From Bradyrhizobium lupini (GTDB lineage Bacteria; Pseudomonadota; Alphaproteobacteria; Rhizobiales; Xanthobacteraceae), in NCBI RefSeq assembly GCF_040939785.1, contig NZ_CP162553.1:3596001-3660000 (forward strand): a stretch of 64,000 nt of DNA, given 5' to 3'. The notes under the pieces were generated by a model. It was not told where the DNA came from, searched no databases, and saw only the letters and a program-made list of their open reading frames with translations. Positions within the stretch are counted from its first letter, which is position 1. Every line of letters begins with the position of its first letter. The position numbers and the translations under genes were made by a program. Below, piece after piece: positions 52,117 through 61,545 of this stretch.

Positions 52117-53334
52117 ATGACTGAAGCCGCCAGTTCTGGAGCTGCCATGGGTGCAATGAGCGGCCTGCGCGTCATCGATCTGACGCGCGTGCTCGGCGGC
52201 CCCTATTGCACCCAGATCCTCGCCGACCATGGCGCCGACGTGATCAAGGTCGAGCCGCCCGCAGGCGACGAGGTACGCGACTGGGGCCCTCCCTTCCACG
52301 AGGAAGACGCGGCCTATTTCATCGGCATCAACCGCAACAAGCGCTCGATCGGCCTCGACCTCGCCTCCGAGGGCGGCCGGACCGTGCTGCTCAAGATGCT
52401 GGAGAGCGCCGACGTCCTGATCGAGAACTTCAAGCCGGGCACGCTGGAGAAATGGGGCATCGGCAACGAGGTGTTACGCGAGAAATTTCCGCGCCTCGTG
52501 CATTGCCGGATCTGCGGCTTCGGCGCCGACGGCCCGCGCGGCGGCAATCCCGGCTATGACGCCATCATCCAGGCCATGACCGGCATGATCGCGGCGACCG
52601 GCTCGCCCGAGAGCGGACCGATGCGGATCGGCGTGCCGCTGGTCGACATCGGCACCGGCCTCTATGCGGCGATCGGCATCTTGATGGCGCTGTCGGAGCG
52701 GCAGCGCTCGGGCCAGGGCCAGTTCCTGGAGACCACGCTGTACGAGACCGGTCTCGCCATCATGCATCCGCACACCGCGAATTATTTCATGCATGGCAAG
52801 CCGCCGTCGCTCACCGGCAACGAGCATCCCAACCTCGTGCCCTATGCGATCTTCCCGACCAAGACCGACGACATCTTCATCGGCGTCGGCAATGACGGCA
52901 CCTTCCGCAAGCTCGCCAAGGAGATCGGCAAGCCCGAGCTCGGCACCGATCCGCGCTTTGCGCGCAACAAGGATCGCATCGGCAATCGCGAGGCGCTGCG
53001 GGCCGAGCTTGCCGCCGTGTTCAGCCAGCACGAGGCCGAGCCGCTGTGCAATCGCCTGCTCGCCGCGGGCCTGCCCGCCGGCCCCGTGCAGAAGATCGAC
53101 CAGGCATTGACCAACCCGCACACGATCGCGCGCGGCGATATTATCGAGAAGGATTGGTACAAAGGCGTGGCGTCGCCGATCCGGCTCGACCGCAGCAAGC
53201 CGAGCCTGCGGCGCCTGCCGCCGAAATTCAGCGAGCACGCCGCCGAGGTCCTGGGCGAATTCGGCTACTCCAGGTCCGAGATCGACGCGATGGTCGAGCA
53301 GGGCACTGTCTGCGGCCCCGAGCGCAAGCGCTAG
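52117..53334 (+). CDS. CaiB/BaiF-family CoA-transferase (class III)
   Basis: Class III CoA-transferase of 405 aa that moves CoA between acyl groups; donor and acceptor are not evident. It opens LRVIDLTRVLGGPYCTQILA, then DVIKVEPPAGDEVRDWGPP and ENFKPGTLEKWG. The catalytic Asp is in NPGYDAIIQAMTGMIAATG. It stands alone between ohr and ugpB with a 175-bp gap on the left and 220 bp on the right. No partner gene suggests its pathway. Confidence 0.88.
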   Translation: MTEAASSGAAMGAMSGLRVIDLTRVLGGPYCTQILADHGADVIKVEPPAGDEVRDWGPPFHEEDAAYFIGINRNKRSIGLDLASEGGRTVLLKMLESADVLIENFKPGTLEKWGIGNEVLREKFPRLVHCRICGFGADGPRGGNPGYDAIIQAMTGMIAATGSPESGPMRIGVPLVDIGTGLYAAIGILMALSERQRSGQGQFLETTLYETGLAIMHPHTANYFMHGKPPSLTGNEHPNLVPYAIFPTKTDDIFIGVGNDGTFRKLAKEIGKPELGTDPRFARNKDRIGNREALRAELAAVFSQHEAEPLCNRLLAAGLPAGPVQKIDQALTNPHTIARGDIIEKDWYKGVASPIRLDRSKPSLRRLPPKFSEHAAEVLGEFGYSRSEIDAMVEQGTVCGPERKR

Positions 53335-53482
53335 CGCCCTCGCCTTCCACATCCCACGGCAATGCCGCAGTGCGGTGCGGGCGCTCTGTGCACCGCGAAC
53401 GGAGGACGCTGCGCGCGCGGCATTCGCCTATTTGACGGCTTCCCTTTTCCAGCGCTTGCCGCTTTCGTTTCGGCCGCTTACA

Positions 53483-53500
53483 CAGTCATGTGAACGTCAT
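53483..53500 (+). promoter_or_regulatory. PHO-box-like site upstream of ugpB
   Basis: CAGTCAT, four bases, ACGTCAT is close to the rhizobial PHO box, two direct TGTCAT-type repeats 11 bp apart. It lies 54 bases before the ugpB start. The ugp system is a classical PhoB target, so phosphate control is likely. Confidence 0.55.
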
Positions 53501-53554
53501 ATGGCGCTGCTAGCGCAAGCGATCATTTTTGACGGCCCAAGGGAGGTTTACTTG

Positions 53555-54871
53555 ATGGCTCTTCGACATTTTGGAGCGGCTGCCGCTATTGCACTCACGG
53601 TTGGACTATCGGCCTCGCCGGCCTTGGCCGTGACCGAAATCCAGTGGTGGCACGCGATGACCGGCGCCAACAACGACGTCATCGTCAAGCTCGCCACCGA
53701 CTTCAACGCGTCGCAGAGCGACTACAAGGTGATCCCGACCTACAAGGGCAACTATCCCGATACGATGAACGCCGGCATCGCGGCGTTCCGCGCCGGCAAC
53801 GCCCCGCACATCATGCAGGTGTTCGAAGTCGGCACCGCGACCATGATGGCCGCGACCGGCGCCGTGAAGCCCGTCTACAAGCTGATGGCCGACGCCGGCG
53901 AGAAGTTCGACCCCAAGATCTACCTGCCCGCCATCACCGGTTATTATTCGACGTCGAAGGGCGAGATGCTGTCCTTCCCTTTCAACTCGTCCTCGACCGT
54001 GATGTGGGTGAACCTCGACGAGCTGAAGAAGGCGAACGTAGAGATCCCGAAGACCTGGCCCGAAACGTTCGAGGCCGCCAAGAAGCTGAAGGCTGCCGGT
54101 CATGACACCTGCGGCTTCTCGGGCTCCTGGATCACCTGGGTCAATCTCGAGCAGCTCTCGGCGTGGCACAACGTGCCGCTCGCCAGCAAGGCCAACGGCC
54201 TCGACGGCTTCGACACCGTGCTCGAGTTCAACGGACCGCTTCAGGTCAAGCATCTCGAAACCCTGGTCGAGCTGCAGAAGACCAAGACCTATGACTACGC
54301 CGGCCGCACCAACACCGGCGAAGGCCGCTTCACTTCGGGCGAGTGCCCGATCTACCTGACCTCGTCGGCCTTCTTCGGCAACGTCAAGGCGCAGGCCAAG
54401 TTCAACTTCACCGCCGTGCCGATGCCGTATTATCCCGACGTCAAAGGCGCACCGCAGAACTCGATCATCGGCGGCGCTTCGCTGTGGGTGATGGGCGGCA
54501 AGTCGGCCGAGGAATACAAGGGCGTCGCGAAATTCCTGACCTTCCTCTCCGACACCGATCGCCAGGTCTACATCCACAAGGCCTCCGGCTACCTGCCGAT
54601 CACCAAGGCGGCCTACGCCAAGGCGAAGGAAGAAGGCTTCTACAAGGATCAGCCCTATCTCGAGACCCCGCTGCTCGAGCTGACCAACAAGGAGCCGACC
54701 GAGAATTCGCGCGGTCTGCGCCTCGGCAACATGGTGCAGCTGCGTGACGTCTGGTCGGAAGAGATTGAGCAGGCGCTGGCCGGCAAGAAGACCGCCAAGC
54801 AGGCGCTCGATGCCGCCGTCGAGCGCGGCAACACGATGCTGCGGCAGTTCGAAAAGACCGCCGTCAAGTGA
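53555..54871 (+). CDS. ugpB: Glycerol-3-phosphate ABC transporter, substrate-binding protein
   Basis: Periplasmic binding protein of 438 aa. The ATG at 53555 behind GGGAGG gives a signal peptide (MALRHFGAAAAIALTVGLSA, then SPALA). The mature protein opens VTEIQWWHAMTGANNDVIVK and has the UgpB-like YKVIPTYKGNYPDTMNAGI, FPFNSSSTVMWVN and the late RGLRLGNMVQLRDVW. It is the first gene of ugpB-A-E-C, which imports sn-glycerol-3-phosphate as phosphate and carbon source. Confidence 0.94.
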   Translation: MALRHFGAAAAIALTVGLSASPALAVTEIQWWHAMTGANNDVIVKLATDFNASQSDYKVIPTYKGNYPDTMNAGIAAFRAGNAPHIMQVFEVGTATMMAATGAVKPVYKLMADAGEKFDPKIYLPAITGYYSTSKGEMLSFPFNSSSTVMWVNLDELKKANVEIPKTWPETFEAAKKLKAAGHDTCGFSGSWITWVNLEQLSAWHNVPLASKANGLDGFDTVLEFNGPLQVKHLETLVELQKTKTYDYAGRTNTGEGRFTSGECPIYLTSSAFFGNVKAQAKFNFTAVPMPYYPDVKGAPQNSIIGGASLWVMGGKSAEEYKGVAKFLTFLSDTDRQVYIHKASGYLPITKAAYAKAKEEGFYKDQPYLETPLLELTNKEPTENSRGLRLGNMVQLRDVWSEEIEQALAGKKTAKQALDAAVERGNTMLRQFEKTAVK

Positions 54872-54918
54872 GGCAATGAGCGGCAGGCCGCGACCCGGCC
54901 TGCCGCTCTGCTGGCATC

Positions 54919-55800
54919 ATGCAAAAGCAAGCCATCTTCCAGTCAAGACTGTTACCGTACGCGCTGGTTGCGCCGCAGCTCGCGATCGTCCTGATTTTCT
55001 TCTATTGGCCGGCCCTGCAGGCGGTGATCCAGTCCTTCCTGCTCCAGGATGCGTTCGGTCTGTCGACCACCTTTGTCTGGTTCGAGAATTACGTCGAGCT
55101 GTTCAAGGACGCAGCCTATTTCGAGGCGATCGTCCGGACCTTCTTGTTCTCGTTCGCCATCGCCGTCTCGTCGCTGTCCTTTGCGCTGCTGCTCGCCGTG
55201 ATGGCGGACAAGCCGCTGCGTGGCTCGATGCTCTACCGCACGCTCCTGATCTGGCCCTATGCGGTGGCACCGCCCGTGGTCGGCGTGCTCTGGATCTTCA
55301 TGCTGCATCCCTCGCTCGGCGTGCTCTCGCGCTATCTGCGCAATATGGGCGTCGACTGGAATCCGCTGCTCGACGGCGACCAGGCCGCGGCGCTGATCAT
55401 CCTCGCCGCCGCGTGGAAGCAGATCTCCTATAATTTCCTGTTCTTCCTCGCCGGCCTGCAAGCGATCCCAAAGAGCGTGTTCGAGGCCGCCGCGATCGAC
55501 GGCGCCCGTCCGATGCGGCGGTTCTGGACCGTGACCTTCCCGTTGCTGTCGCCGACCATCTTCTTCCTGCTAGTGGTCAACATCGTCTACGCCTTCTTCG
55601 ACACGTTCGGCATCATCGACACGATGACCCGCGGCGGTCCCGGAACGTCGACGGTCACGCTGGTCTACAAGGTCTATTCCGACGGCTTGCTCGGCGGCAA
55701 TCTCGGCAGCTCGGCGGCGCAGTCGGTGATCCTGATGGTCATGGTCATCGTGCTCACCGGAATCCAGTTCCGCTTCGTCGAACGCAAGGTGACCTACTGA
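54919..55800 (+). CDS. ugpA: Glycerol-3-phosphate ABC transporter permease UgpA
   Basis: Inner-membrane permease of 293 aa with about six helices, opening [20 protein letters not shown]. The ABC permease loop ([20 protein letters not shown], then LLSP) is canonical, as is [20 protein letters not shown]. Its stop shares one base with the ugpE start. Confidence 0.94.
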   Translation: MQKQAIFQSRLLPYALVAPQLAIVLIFFYWPALQAVIQSFLLQDAFGLSTTFVWFENYVELFKDAAYFEAIVRTFLFSFAIAVSSLSFALLLAVMADKPLRGSMLYRTLLIWPYAVAPPVVGVLWIFMLHPSLGVLSRYLRNMGVDWNPLLDGDQAAALIILAAAWKQISYNFLFFLAGLQAIPKSVFEAAAIDGARPMRRFWTVTFPLLSPTIFFLLVVNIVYAFFDTFGIIDTMTRGGPGTSTVTLVYKVYSDGLLGGNLGSSAAQSVILMVMVIVLTGIQFRFVERKVTY

Positions 55801-56648
55801 TGGTCGAGGAAGAGGGCTTCCGGCGCTACATCGCCCACATCATCCTCTGGATCGGGATCGCGGTCGTCGCCTTCCCGGTCTACATCGCGTTCGTCGCCTC
55901 GACCCAGGACAACGCGCTGATCGCCAACGGGCAGATGTCGCTGCTGCCGGGCGGTCATTTCTTCGAGGTCTACTACCAGACCATTTTCGTCGGCACGAGC
56001 GGATCGACCCGCGAGCCCGTCGGCAACATGATGCTGAACTCGCTGGTGATGGCACTGCTGATCGCGGTCGGCAAGATCGCGATCTCGATCATCTCCGCCT
56101 ATGCGATCGTCTATTTCCGCTTTCCCTTCCGGATGCCGATCTTCTGGATCATCTTCATCACGCTGATGCTGCCGGTCGAGGTGCGCATCTATCCGACCTA
56201 CAAGATCGTCGCAGATCTGCACATGCTCGACAGCTATGCGGGCCTGTCACTGCCGCTGATCGCCTCGGCCACCGCGACGCTGCTGTTCCGCCAGTTCTTC
56301 ATGACCGTCCCGGACGAGCTGCTGGAAGCCTCGCGCATCGACGGCGCCGGTCCCTTGCGCTTCTTCTGGGATACGCTGCTGCCGCTGTCGCGCACCAACA
56401 TGGCGGCGCTGTTCGTGATCCTCTTCATCCTTGGCTGGAATCAATATCTCTGGCCGCTGCTGATCACCACCCGCGACGACATGCAGACCATCCAGGTCGG
56501 CATCCGCAAGATGATCACCACCACCGACGCGCTGACCGAATGGCCGATCGTGATGGCGACCGCCGTGCTCGCGATGCTGCCCCCGGTGTTCGTCGTCGTC
56601 GTGATGCAGAAATTGTTCGTGCGCGGACTCGTGGAGACGGAAAAGTAA
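55800..56648 (+). CDS. ugpE: Glycerol-3-phosphate ABC transporter permease UgpE
   Basis: Second permease, 282 aa, with about six helices. The EAA loop reads [20 protein letters not shown], and [20 protein letters not shown] with [20 protein letters not shown] are UgpE-like. The ATG overlaps the ugpA stop by one base; ugpC begins five bases after its stop. Confidence 0.94.
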   Translation: MVEEEGFRRYIAHIILWIGIAVVAFPVYIAFVASTQDNALIANGQMSLLPGGHFFEVYYQTIFVGTSGSTREPVGNMMLNSLVMALLIAVGKIAISIISAYAIVYFRFPFRMPIFWIIFITLMLPVEVRIYPTYKIVADLHMLDSYAGLSLPLIASATATLLFRQFFMTVPDELLEASRIDGAGPLRFFWDTLLPLSRTNMAALFVILFILGWNQYLWPLLITTRDDMQTIQVGIRKMITTTDALTEWPIVMATAVLAMLPPVFVVVVMQKLFVRGLVETEK

Positions 56649-56653
56649 ATCCC

Positions 56654-57733
56654 ATGGCTAACGTCACCCTGCGCAACGTCCGCAAAACTTATCCCGGCGG
56701 CTTCGAGGCCATCAAGGGCGTCAACGTCGATGTCGGCGACGGCCAGTTCTGCGTGCTGGTCGGTCCCTCCGGCTGCGGCAAGTCGACATTGCTGCGCATG
56801 GTCGCGGGCCTCGAAACCGTCACCGGCGGCGAGATCGACATCGGCGGCCGCATCGTCAACCAGATCGAGCCCGCCGACCGCGACATCGCGATGGTGTTCC
56901 AGAACTACGCGCTCTATCCGCATATGAGCGTCTTCAACAACATGGCTTACGGCCTGCGCAACCGCGGCATGAAGGAGGCTGAGGTCAAGACCCGCGTCGA
57001 CGAAGCCGCGCGCGTGCTAGAGCTCACCTCGATGCTGGAGCGCAAGCCGCGCCAGCTCTCCGGCGGCCAGCGCCAGCGCGTCGCCATGGGCCGCGCCATC
57101 GTGCGCCAGCCGAAGGTGTTCCTGTTCGACGAGCCGCTCTCCAATCTTGACGCCAAACTCCGCATCGCGATGCGGGTCGAGATCCGCAAATTGCAGCGCC
57201 GGCTCAACACCACGTCGATCTACGTCACCCACGACCAGCTCGAGGCGATGACGCTCGCCGACATTCTCGTGGTGATGAATGGCGGCCAGGTCGAGCAGGT
57301 CGGCAATCCCTTGGCGATCTACGAGAAGCCGGCGACGACTTTCGTCGCCTCCTTCATCGGCGCGCCACCGATGAATCTGATGTCGATTCGCGCCGACGAG
57401 ATCAAGTCGCAGCTCGGCAGCACCGACGCCGGCATCCTCGGCATTCGCCCGGAGGATTTCGTCATCACCGACCAGACCCCGGCGGGCGGCGTCGCCCTTC
57501 CGCTCACCGTGGAAGCGATCGAGCGCGTCGGCGCCGAAACCTTCGTTTACGGCACGCGGGCCCAGGACGAGCAGCGCATCGCCGCCAACCCCGGCGAACT
57601 GCCGCCCGGCGAGGTCATCGTCCGCATTCCCGGCTCAGAGGCGCCGCCGATCGGCGAGAAGATCCGCGTCGCAGCAATGCGCCAAAAGCTGCATCTGTTC
57701 AGCGGCGATGGGCGGACGCGGATCGAGGCCTGA
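56654..57733 (+). CDS. ugpC: Glycerol-3-phosphate ABC transporter ATPase UgpC
   Basis: ATP-binding subunit of 359 aa, CUT1 family. Walker [21 protein letters not shown] loop [20 protein letters not shown], signature [20 protein letters not shown], Walker [16 protein letters not shown] and switch His ([13 protein letters not shown]) are intact. The C-terminal regulatory domain (GIRPEDF) is of the MalK type, where a regulatory phosphodiesterase may bind. It ends the ugp operon at a hairpin terminator. Confidence 0.96.
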   Translation: MANVTLRNVRKTYPGGFEAIKGVNVDVGDGQFCVLVGPSGCGKSTLLRMVAGLETVTGGEIDIGGRIVNQIEPADRDIAMVFQNYALYPHMSVFNNMAYGLRNRGMKEAEVKTRVDEAARVLELTSMLERKPRQLSGGQRQRVAMGRAIVRQPKVFLFDEPLSNLDAKLRIAMRVEIRKLQRRLNTTSIYVTHDQLEAMTLADILVVMNGGQVEQVGNPLAIYEKPATTFVASFIGAPPMNLMSIRADEIKSQLGSTDAGILGIRPEDFVITDQTPAGGVALPLTVEAIERVGAETFVYGTRAQDEQRIAANPGELPPGEVIVRIPGSEAPPIGEKIRVAAMRQKLHLFSGDGRTRIEA

Positions 57734-57768
57734 CCGGGTTCCGCTGGGCCGTCGATTAAAAAACGCGA

Positions 57769-57806
57769 AAACAACCCCATGCACAGTAGAAGGGGGTTTG
57801 TTTTTG
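57769..57806 (+). terminator. Intrinsic terminator of the ugp operon
   Basis: AACAACCCC pairs with GGGGTTTGTT (one bulge) around a 13-base loop, running into a T-rich stretch (TTTTTG). It lies 36 bases after the ugpC stop. Confidence 0.65.
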
Positions 57807-57930
57807 TTGAGAAAAATCACACCGCAATTTCGTCGGGCCGGCTTGTGGCAGGCGTTTCGCGCCATGGCGACAAGTCAGCTTTTGTGCATGGCAGAGCGGG
57901 TGAGCTGCCAGTCCACAGCCCCGGCTACGT

Positions 57931-58027
57931 CCTTGAACCCACACGCGGATATGCCCATATTGCTGATCAAGGGGTGCCTGTACGGGCCCTGATGCACCAA
58001 AGTCGCTTCGAGAGGACTTTGTAAACT
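57931..58027 (+). promoter_or_regulatory. ROSE-like RNA thermometer and heat-type promoter before hsp20
   Basis: CTTGAA at 57932, 16 bases, CCCATAT resembles a sigma-32-type promoter. In the leader, GGTGC/GCACC form one stem, and CAAAGTC (57998-58004) pairs with GACTTTG (58015-58021) in a last hairpin. This hairpin hides the ribosome site AGAGGA opposite TCGCT (58003-58007), the UYGCU anti-Shine-Dalgarno motif of ROSE thermometers, with a likely G-G mismatch. Melting on heat would free translation of the small heat-shock gene. Confidence 0.6.
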
Positions 58028-58453
58028 ATGTCTCGTGTTCCCACGCTTTCCAGTCCCTTCCTTCTGGGCTTCGACGAGATCGAGCGCGTGCTCGATCGGG
58101 TCGTCAAAGGCGCCGACGGTTACCCTCCCTACAATATCGAGAGGTGCGACCGGTCGGAGGGCCAGCCCGAGCGTCTGCGGATCACGCTGGCGGTCGCCGG
58201 ATTCACCCGCGACCAACTCGATGTAACCATTGAGGAAAACCAGCTCGTCATTCGCGGGCGGCAGCAGGACGACAAGACCCGGCAATACATCCATCGCGGC
58301 ATCGCCGCGCGCCACTTCCAGCGCACTTTCGTGCTGGCGGAGGGGATGCTGGTGCTGGGTGCGGATCTGAAGAACGGATTGCTGGCGATCGATCTTGCCC
58401 GGCCGGAACCGGAGAGGATCGTTAAGACAATCGCTATCAATGAGCACGAATAA
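58028..58453 (+). CDS. Small heat-shock protein, Hsp20/IbpA type
   Basis: Alpha-crystallin-domain chaperone of 141 aa. SPFLLGFDEIERVLDRVVKG is the class A rhizobial N-terminus. The alpha-crystallin domain runs from PPYNIERCDR to IDLARPEPE with LRITLAVAGFTRDQLDVTIE and HRGIAARHFQRTFVLAEGM. It binds unfolding proteins under heat. The tail motif (I/V-x-I/V) is probably IAI in KTIAINEHE. It has a ROSE-like leader and is followed 51 bp on by a DUF1150 gene. Confidence 0.93.
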   Translation: MSRVPTLSSPFLLGFDEIERVLDRVVKGADGYPPYNIERCDRSEGQPERLRITLAVAGFTRDQLDVTIEENQLVIRGRQQDDKTRQYIHRGIAARHFQRTFVLAEGMLVLGADLKNGLLAIDLARPEPERIVKTIAINEHE

Positions 58454-58504
58454 TGGAACGAGTAGCGGACTCGACCGCTTAGTTTCGAGAGAGGAGTCGA
58501 GACC

Positions 58505-58777
58505 ATGAGTGAAGGTCACGTTGCGTTCGAATACGAAGCCAAGAACGTCTCGCCGGAGACGCTGGCAACCCTCGGCGAAGGCCATATCGCCTATGTGAAG
58601 CAGATCCGCTCTGAGGATGTGCCGGGCCTGTTTCCCGAAGCGCCGAAGATCGCGCCGGGCCTCAAGCTCTTCGCGCTCCACGCCGCCGACGGCACGCCGA
58701 TCATGCTGACCGACAGCCGCGAAGCCGCAATCGCCAACGCCTGGAGCAACGAGCTGCAAGCGGTGAGCGTGCACTGA
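58505..58777 (+). CDS. DUF1150-family protein
   Basis: A 90-aa conserved alphaproteobacterial protein of unknown function: ETLATLGEGHIAYVKQIRSE, then FALHAADGTPIMLTDSREAA and ANAWSNELQAVSVH. The pattern (L-A-T-L-G, Y-V-K, A-D-G-T-P) is the DUF1150 core. It is regularly found beside hsp20-type genes, as here, and may be co-induced by heat. Confidence 0.85.
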   Translation: MSEGHVAFEYEAKNVSPETLATLGEGHIAYVKQIRSEDVPGLFPEAPKIAPGLKLFALHAADGTPIMLTDSREAAIANAWSNELQAVSVH

Positions 58778-58806
58778 GCACGCGCGCGTCGCACGAATAG
58801 GGTTTC

Positions 58807-58841
58807 AAGCGGGCATGCCTTCGCAGGAAGGCGTGCCCGTT
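58807..58841 (+). terminator. Hairpin terminator after the DUF1150 gene
   Basis: AAGCGGGCATGCCTTC pairs with GGAAGGCGTGCCCGTTT (two wobble-type mismatches) around a GCA loop, then TTGCTTT. It closes the hsp20-DUF1150 unit. Confidence 0.65.
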
Positions 58842-58849
58842 TGCTTTGG

Positions 58850-58906
58850 GGGATCCAGAATCTTTCCGTGGCAAGATTTTGGATTGCTTCGCTCGCTCGC
58901 AATGAG
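58850..58906. repeat. Degraded copy of the CATTGCGAGCG-type repeat
   Basis: GATCCAGAATCTTTCCGTGG and AAGATTTTGGATTGCTTCGC, CTCGCTCGCAATGAG repeat the inner part of the element at 18440-18530. It lies between the hsp20-DUF1150 unit and the convergent glycanase gene. Confidence 0.65.
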
Positions 58907-58942
58907 GCAGTGTGCGGCGATGGCTCGCGTCCCGGATGCACC

Positions 58943-59965
58943 TCAACGCCCGGCCGGAAGCAGTGCCCGCAGGATGTCCGGCTTCCAGGCTTGACGCGCG
59001 CTGTCGAAGGCCGCGAAATCATGATCGAACTGCCAATAGGCCCAAGCCCAGCCAAGCCGCTCTGCGCTCCGCGCCACGAATGACAGATATCTGGTCCGTG
59101 CTTCGGCTGGAGCGGCCTCGTACACGCCGAACTCGCCGAGATAGATCGGGCGCTTTTCTCTTTGGGACCAGGACCGAATCTTCTCGAAATCGGCGCGGGC
59201 CTTCTGTTTATCCTCCGGGGTACCCCAGTCGACCGGGCCGATTCGCGAGAATGTGGGCGACCACGGTGCGCCCTGATGGGTGAAACGGATCGGCGCGTAA
59301 TAGTGAAACGTGACGATCAGATTCCGGTCATCCGACGGCAGGACCAGGTCCTCAACCGGCATCTCGTCGACGTTGAGAACCGAAGCGATGACCGTCCGCC
59401 GGGGATTGGTGGCGCGGACGATGCTGAGGCACTCGTTCAGAAGGCCGTTCCAGCCGGTGGACGACATCTGCCCGCCCGGCTCGTTGAGGACCTCGAAGAC
59501 AAGTGCTGGATATTTCCCGGCATAGCGCGCGGCGATTTGGGTCCAGAACGATTTCAGCTTGTCTGTGCACTCGGAGATGTCGCGCTGACAAACATGGGTA
59601 TCGTGCTCGTCCAGGATGGGGATGAGATTTCGGGCGAGCACTTCCTCGATGACGCCATCGAGCCGCCTCAAGACGACTTCATCCATTACCTTCTCCGGAT
59701 TCATGAATTTAAAGCCGAAGAAATTGATCCGAACGTGCGAGAACCCGGCGCGTCTGATCGCAGTGAGGTTGTCCAGACGAAATGGCGCGTTTCGGCCTCC
59801 CTCCCAGATGCCGTCGTAGCCGAGGATGTTGATGCCGCGCCCCAATTTTGGAGCAGGGGGCGTGTTGGCCTGTCCGGCTGCCTCGGTCCGGAAGCAGATC
59901 GGAAGCACGGATAGTGCCAAGACAAGACGAAAGGCTATCGTCCAGCGGACGCGGATGGCATTCAT
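58943..59965 (-). CDS. Exported GH5-family glycoside hydrolase (cellulase-like)
   Basis: A 340-aa protein with a signal peptide (MNAIRVRWTIAFRLVLALSV, ending near TEAA). The GH5 core has GRGINILGYDGIWEG, FSHVRINFFGF, the acid/base Glu162 in VFEVLNEPGG and the nucleophile Glu278 in PIYLGEFGVYE, with YWQFDHDFAAFD near the end. The substrate is probably a beta-glucan or related polysaccharide. Its ATG overlaps the stop of the Wzy-like gene by four bases, so the two are probably translated together; it may trim or release the polymer that gene makes. Confidence 0.88.
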   Translation of the reverse strand: MNAIRVRWTIAFRLVLALSVLPICFRTEAAGQANTPPAPKLGRGINILGYDGIWEGGRNAPFRLDNLTAIRRAGFSHVRINFFGFKFMNPEKVMDEVVLRRLDGVIEEVLARNLIPILDEHDTHVCQRDISECTDKLKSFWTQIAARYAGKYPALVFEVLNEPGGQMSSTGWNGLLNECLSIVRATNPRRTVIASVLNVDEMPVEDLVLPSDDRNLIVTFHYYAPIRFTHQGAPWSPTFSRIGPVDWGTPEDKQKARADFEKIRSWSQREKRPIYLGEFGVYEAAPAEARTRYLSFVARSAERLGWAWAYWQFDHDFAAFDSARQAWKPDILRALLPAGR

Positions 59966-61362
59966 CCTGTTTGCCCCGTCATCGCTGCAGGCCCCTGCTG
60001 GGGCACCGGCCTGCACACTGCGAAGGAGAATGCGACGAGCAGCACCGACGTGAACATTGTCGAGCGAAGAAACATCGTCTCCGTGAAGTTCGATTGAAAG
60101 CTCAGGACGACGAAGCCGATGATCAGCGCGCAGTGATACCGATCGATCGACCGGGTGGCGATCAAATAGAGGACCTTTTCCGAGAACAGATAAACGCTCG
60201 TGACGAACAGCAAATATCCCAGAAATCCAGTTTCAATCGCGACCGCGATGTAACCGCTATGATAATTGTCGAGCACCCAGCCATGATTCTGGTTGAAATA
60301 GTCGTAGATCGCGGGGCGCGTCCAGAATCCGTTGATGCCGAAGCCCAGCAGCGGCGCATCGTTGAAATGGCCGATGGCGTACTGCCAAATGAAGGTCCGC
60401 TCGGTCAAATCGACGGTCGCCTCGCCGAGATGGATGGAATCGTACCCCGTCACGTAAAAATACAGCATCAGCAGAGCGGCCAGGATGCACATGATGAATG
60501 GCAACACCGCATAGATTTTCATGCAGCGGATCGACCACATGGAAGTCACGAGCAGCCCGCCTGCCGCGAATGCGACAGCGCCGGCACCACGCGACTCCGA
60601 GGCGATGACGCAGGTCGATGCCAGAACAAGCGACACGAGGAATGCAATCCATCCCTGCCCCGTGATCTTCTGATAACAGGCAAAGAACATCAGATATGCG
60701 CTTAGAAAGCCGAGCGTCTGCTTCGATTCGTAGATTCCTTGCCACTGGCCGTTGTGCATCCAGCTCTGGTCGACGCCGATCTCGGGCACGAAGACGGCGC
60801 ACAACGCCGAGGCGGCGACCAGAACGAACAGCCCAAGCGCCGTGGATCCGACGATCTCGTCGATGTCGATACGCGTGATGAGGCAATACGCACCGAAAGT
60901 CGTCACCACAAGTGCAACGCTCTTCATGATCGCTGCGATGGAAAGCGTGGTCCAGAGAACGGAAACGGCCGCGAGGGCATAAAATGTGACCAACGCGATG
61001 AGATCTGGATTGGGCTGGATCCGGACCCGCGGCCGTACGAAGACACTGGCATAGATCGAGACGATCCACATCAGCAGCGCGACCGCCTGCTGCACATAGC
61101 TCCACTCTGAAGGTAGTAATGCGGGGTGAAGAACACCCATTGATGCGATCACGTTGAGGGTGATCGAGCTGCGGATCACGTTTCTCGCCAGCCGTTCCAC
61201 GCCGGCGCTTGGCGCTTTCCAGATCGCGCTTTCATATGCATCGGAGTCCGCTGCGGTATGCAGTCCGGCGCCAAGCTGACCACCCTGAAGCACGGCCGCG
61301 GGCCGCTCTTCCGCCCCGGCACCGACGTGCAGCGGCGCCCTTCCATTCCCAGTCACGTGCAC
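59962..61362 (-). CDS. O-antigen ligase / exopolysaccharide polymerase-like membrane protein
   Basis: A 466-aa protein with about ten membrane helices (for example LNVIASMGVLHPALLP, AVALLMWIVSIYASVFV, FIMCILAALLMLYFYV). The Wzy_C-type domain includes SESRGAGAVAFAAGG and a large periplasmic loop ending LLGFGINGFWTRPAIYDYF, NQNHGWVLDNYHSGYIAVAI, typical of ExoQ/WaaL families. The GTG start at 61362 yields a 60-residue polar N-terminus; a later start is possible. It probably polymerises or ligates a surface polysaccharide. Confidence 0.8.
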   Translation of the reverse strand: MHVTGNGRAPLHVGAGAEERPAAVLQGGQLGAGLHTAADSDAYESAIWKAPSAGVERLARNVIRSSITLNVIASMGVLHPALLPSEWSYVQQAVALLMWIVSIYASVFVRPRVRIQPNPDLIALVTFYALAAVSVLWTTLSIAAIMKSVALVVTTFGAYCLITRIDIDEIVGSTALGLFVLVAASALCAVFVPEIGVDQSWMHNGQWQGIYESKQTLGFLSAYLMFFACYQKITGQGWIAFLVSLVLASTCVIASESRGAGAVAFAAGGLLVTSMWSIRCMKIYAVLPFIMCILAALLMLYFYVTGYDSIHLGEATVDLTERTFIWQYAIGHFNDAPLLGFGINGFWTRPAIYDYFNQNHGWVLDNYHSGYIAVAIETGFLGYLLFVTSVYLFSEKVLYLIATRSIDRYHCALIIGFVVLSFQSNFTETMFLRSTMFTSVLLVAFSFAVCRPVPQQGPAAMTGQTG

Positions 61363-61545
61363 TCAGTCCATAACGGCGAACGGCCCTTAACGATGTGAGG
61401 GCCGCCCCCTGTGCCCTACGTCTCAAACGGGAAGATATTCGCGTCTTCTACCTTCGAGATCAAGATGAGCATGACGAGATTGCTGCGCGCCGCGCAATCC
61501 AGGTGCCAGAATCGATCGGGCCTTATCCTGCAAGAAGGAGGGGAG

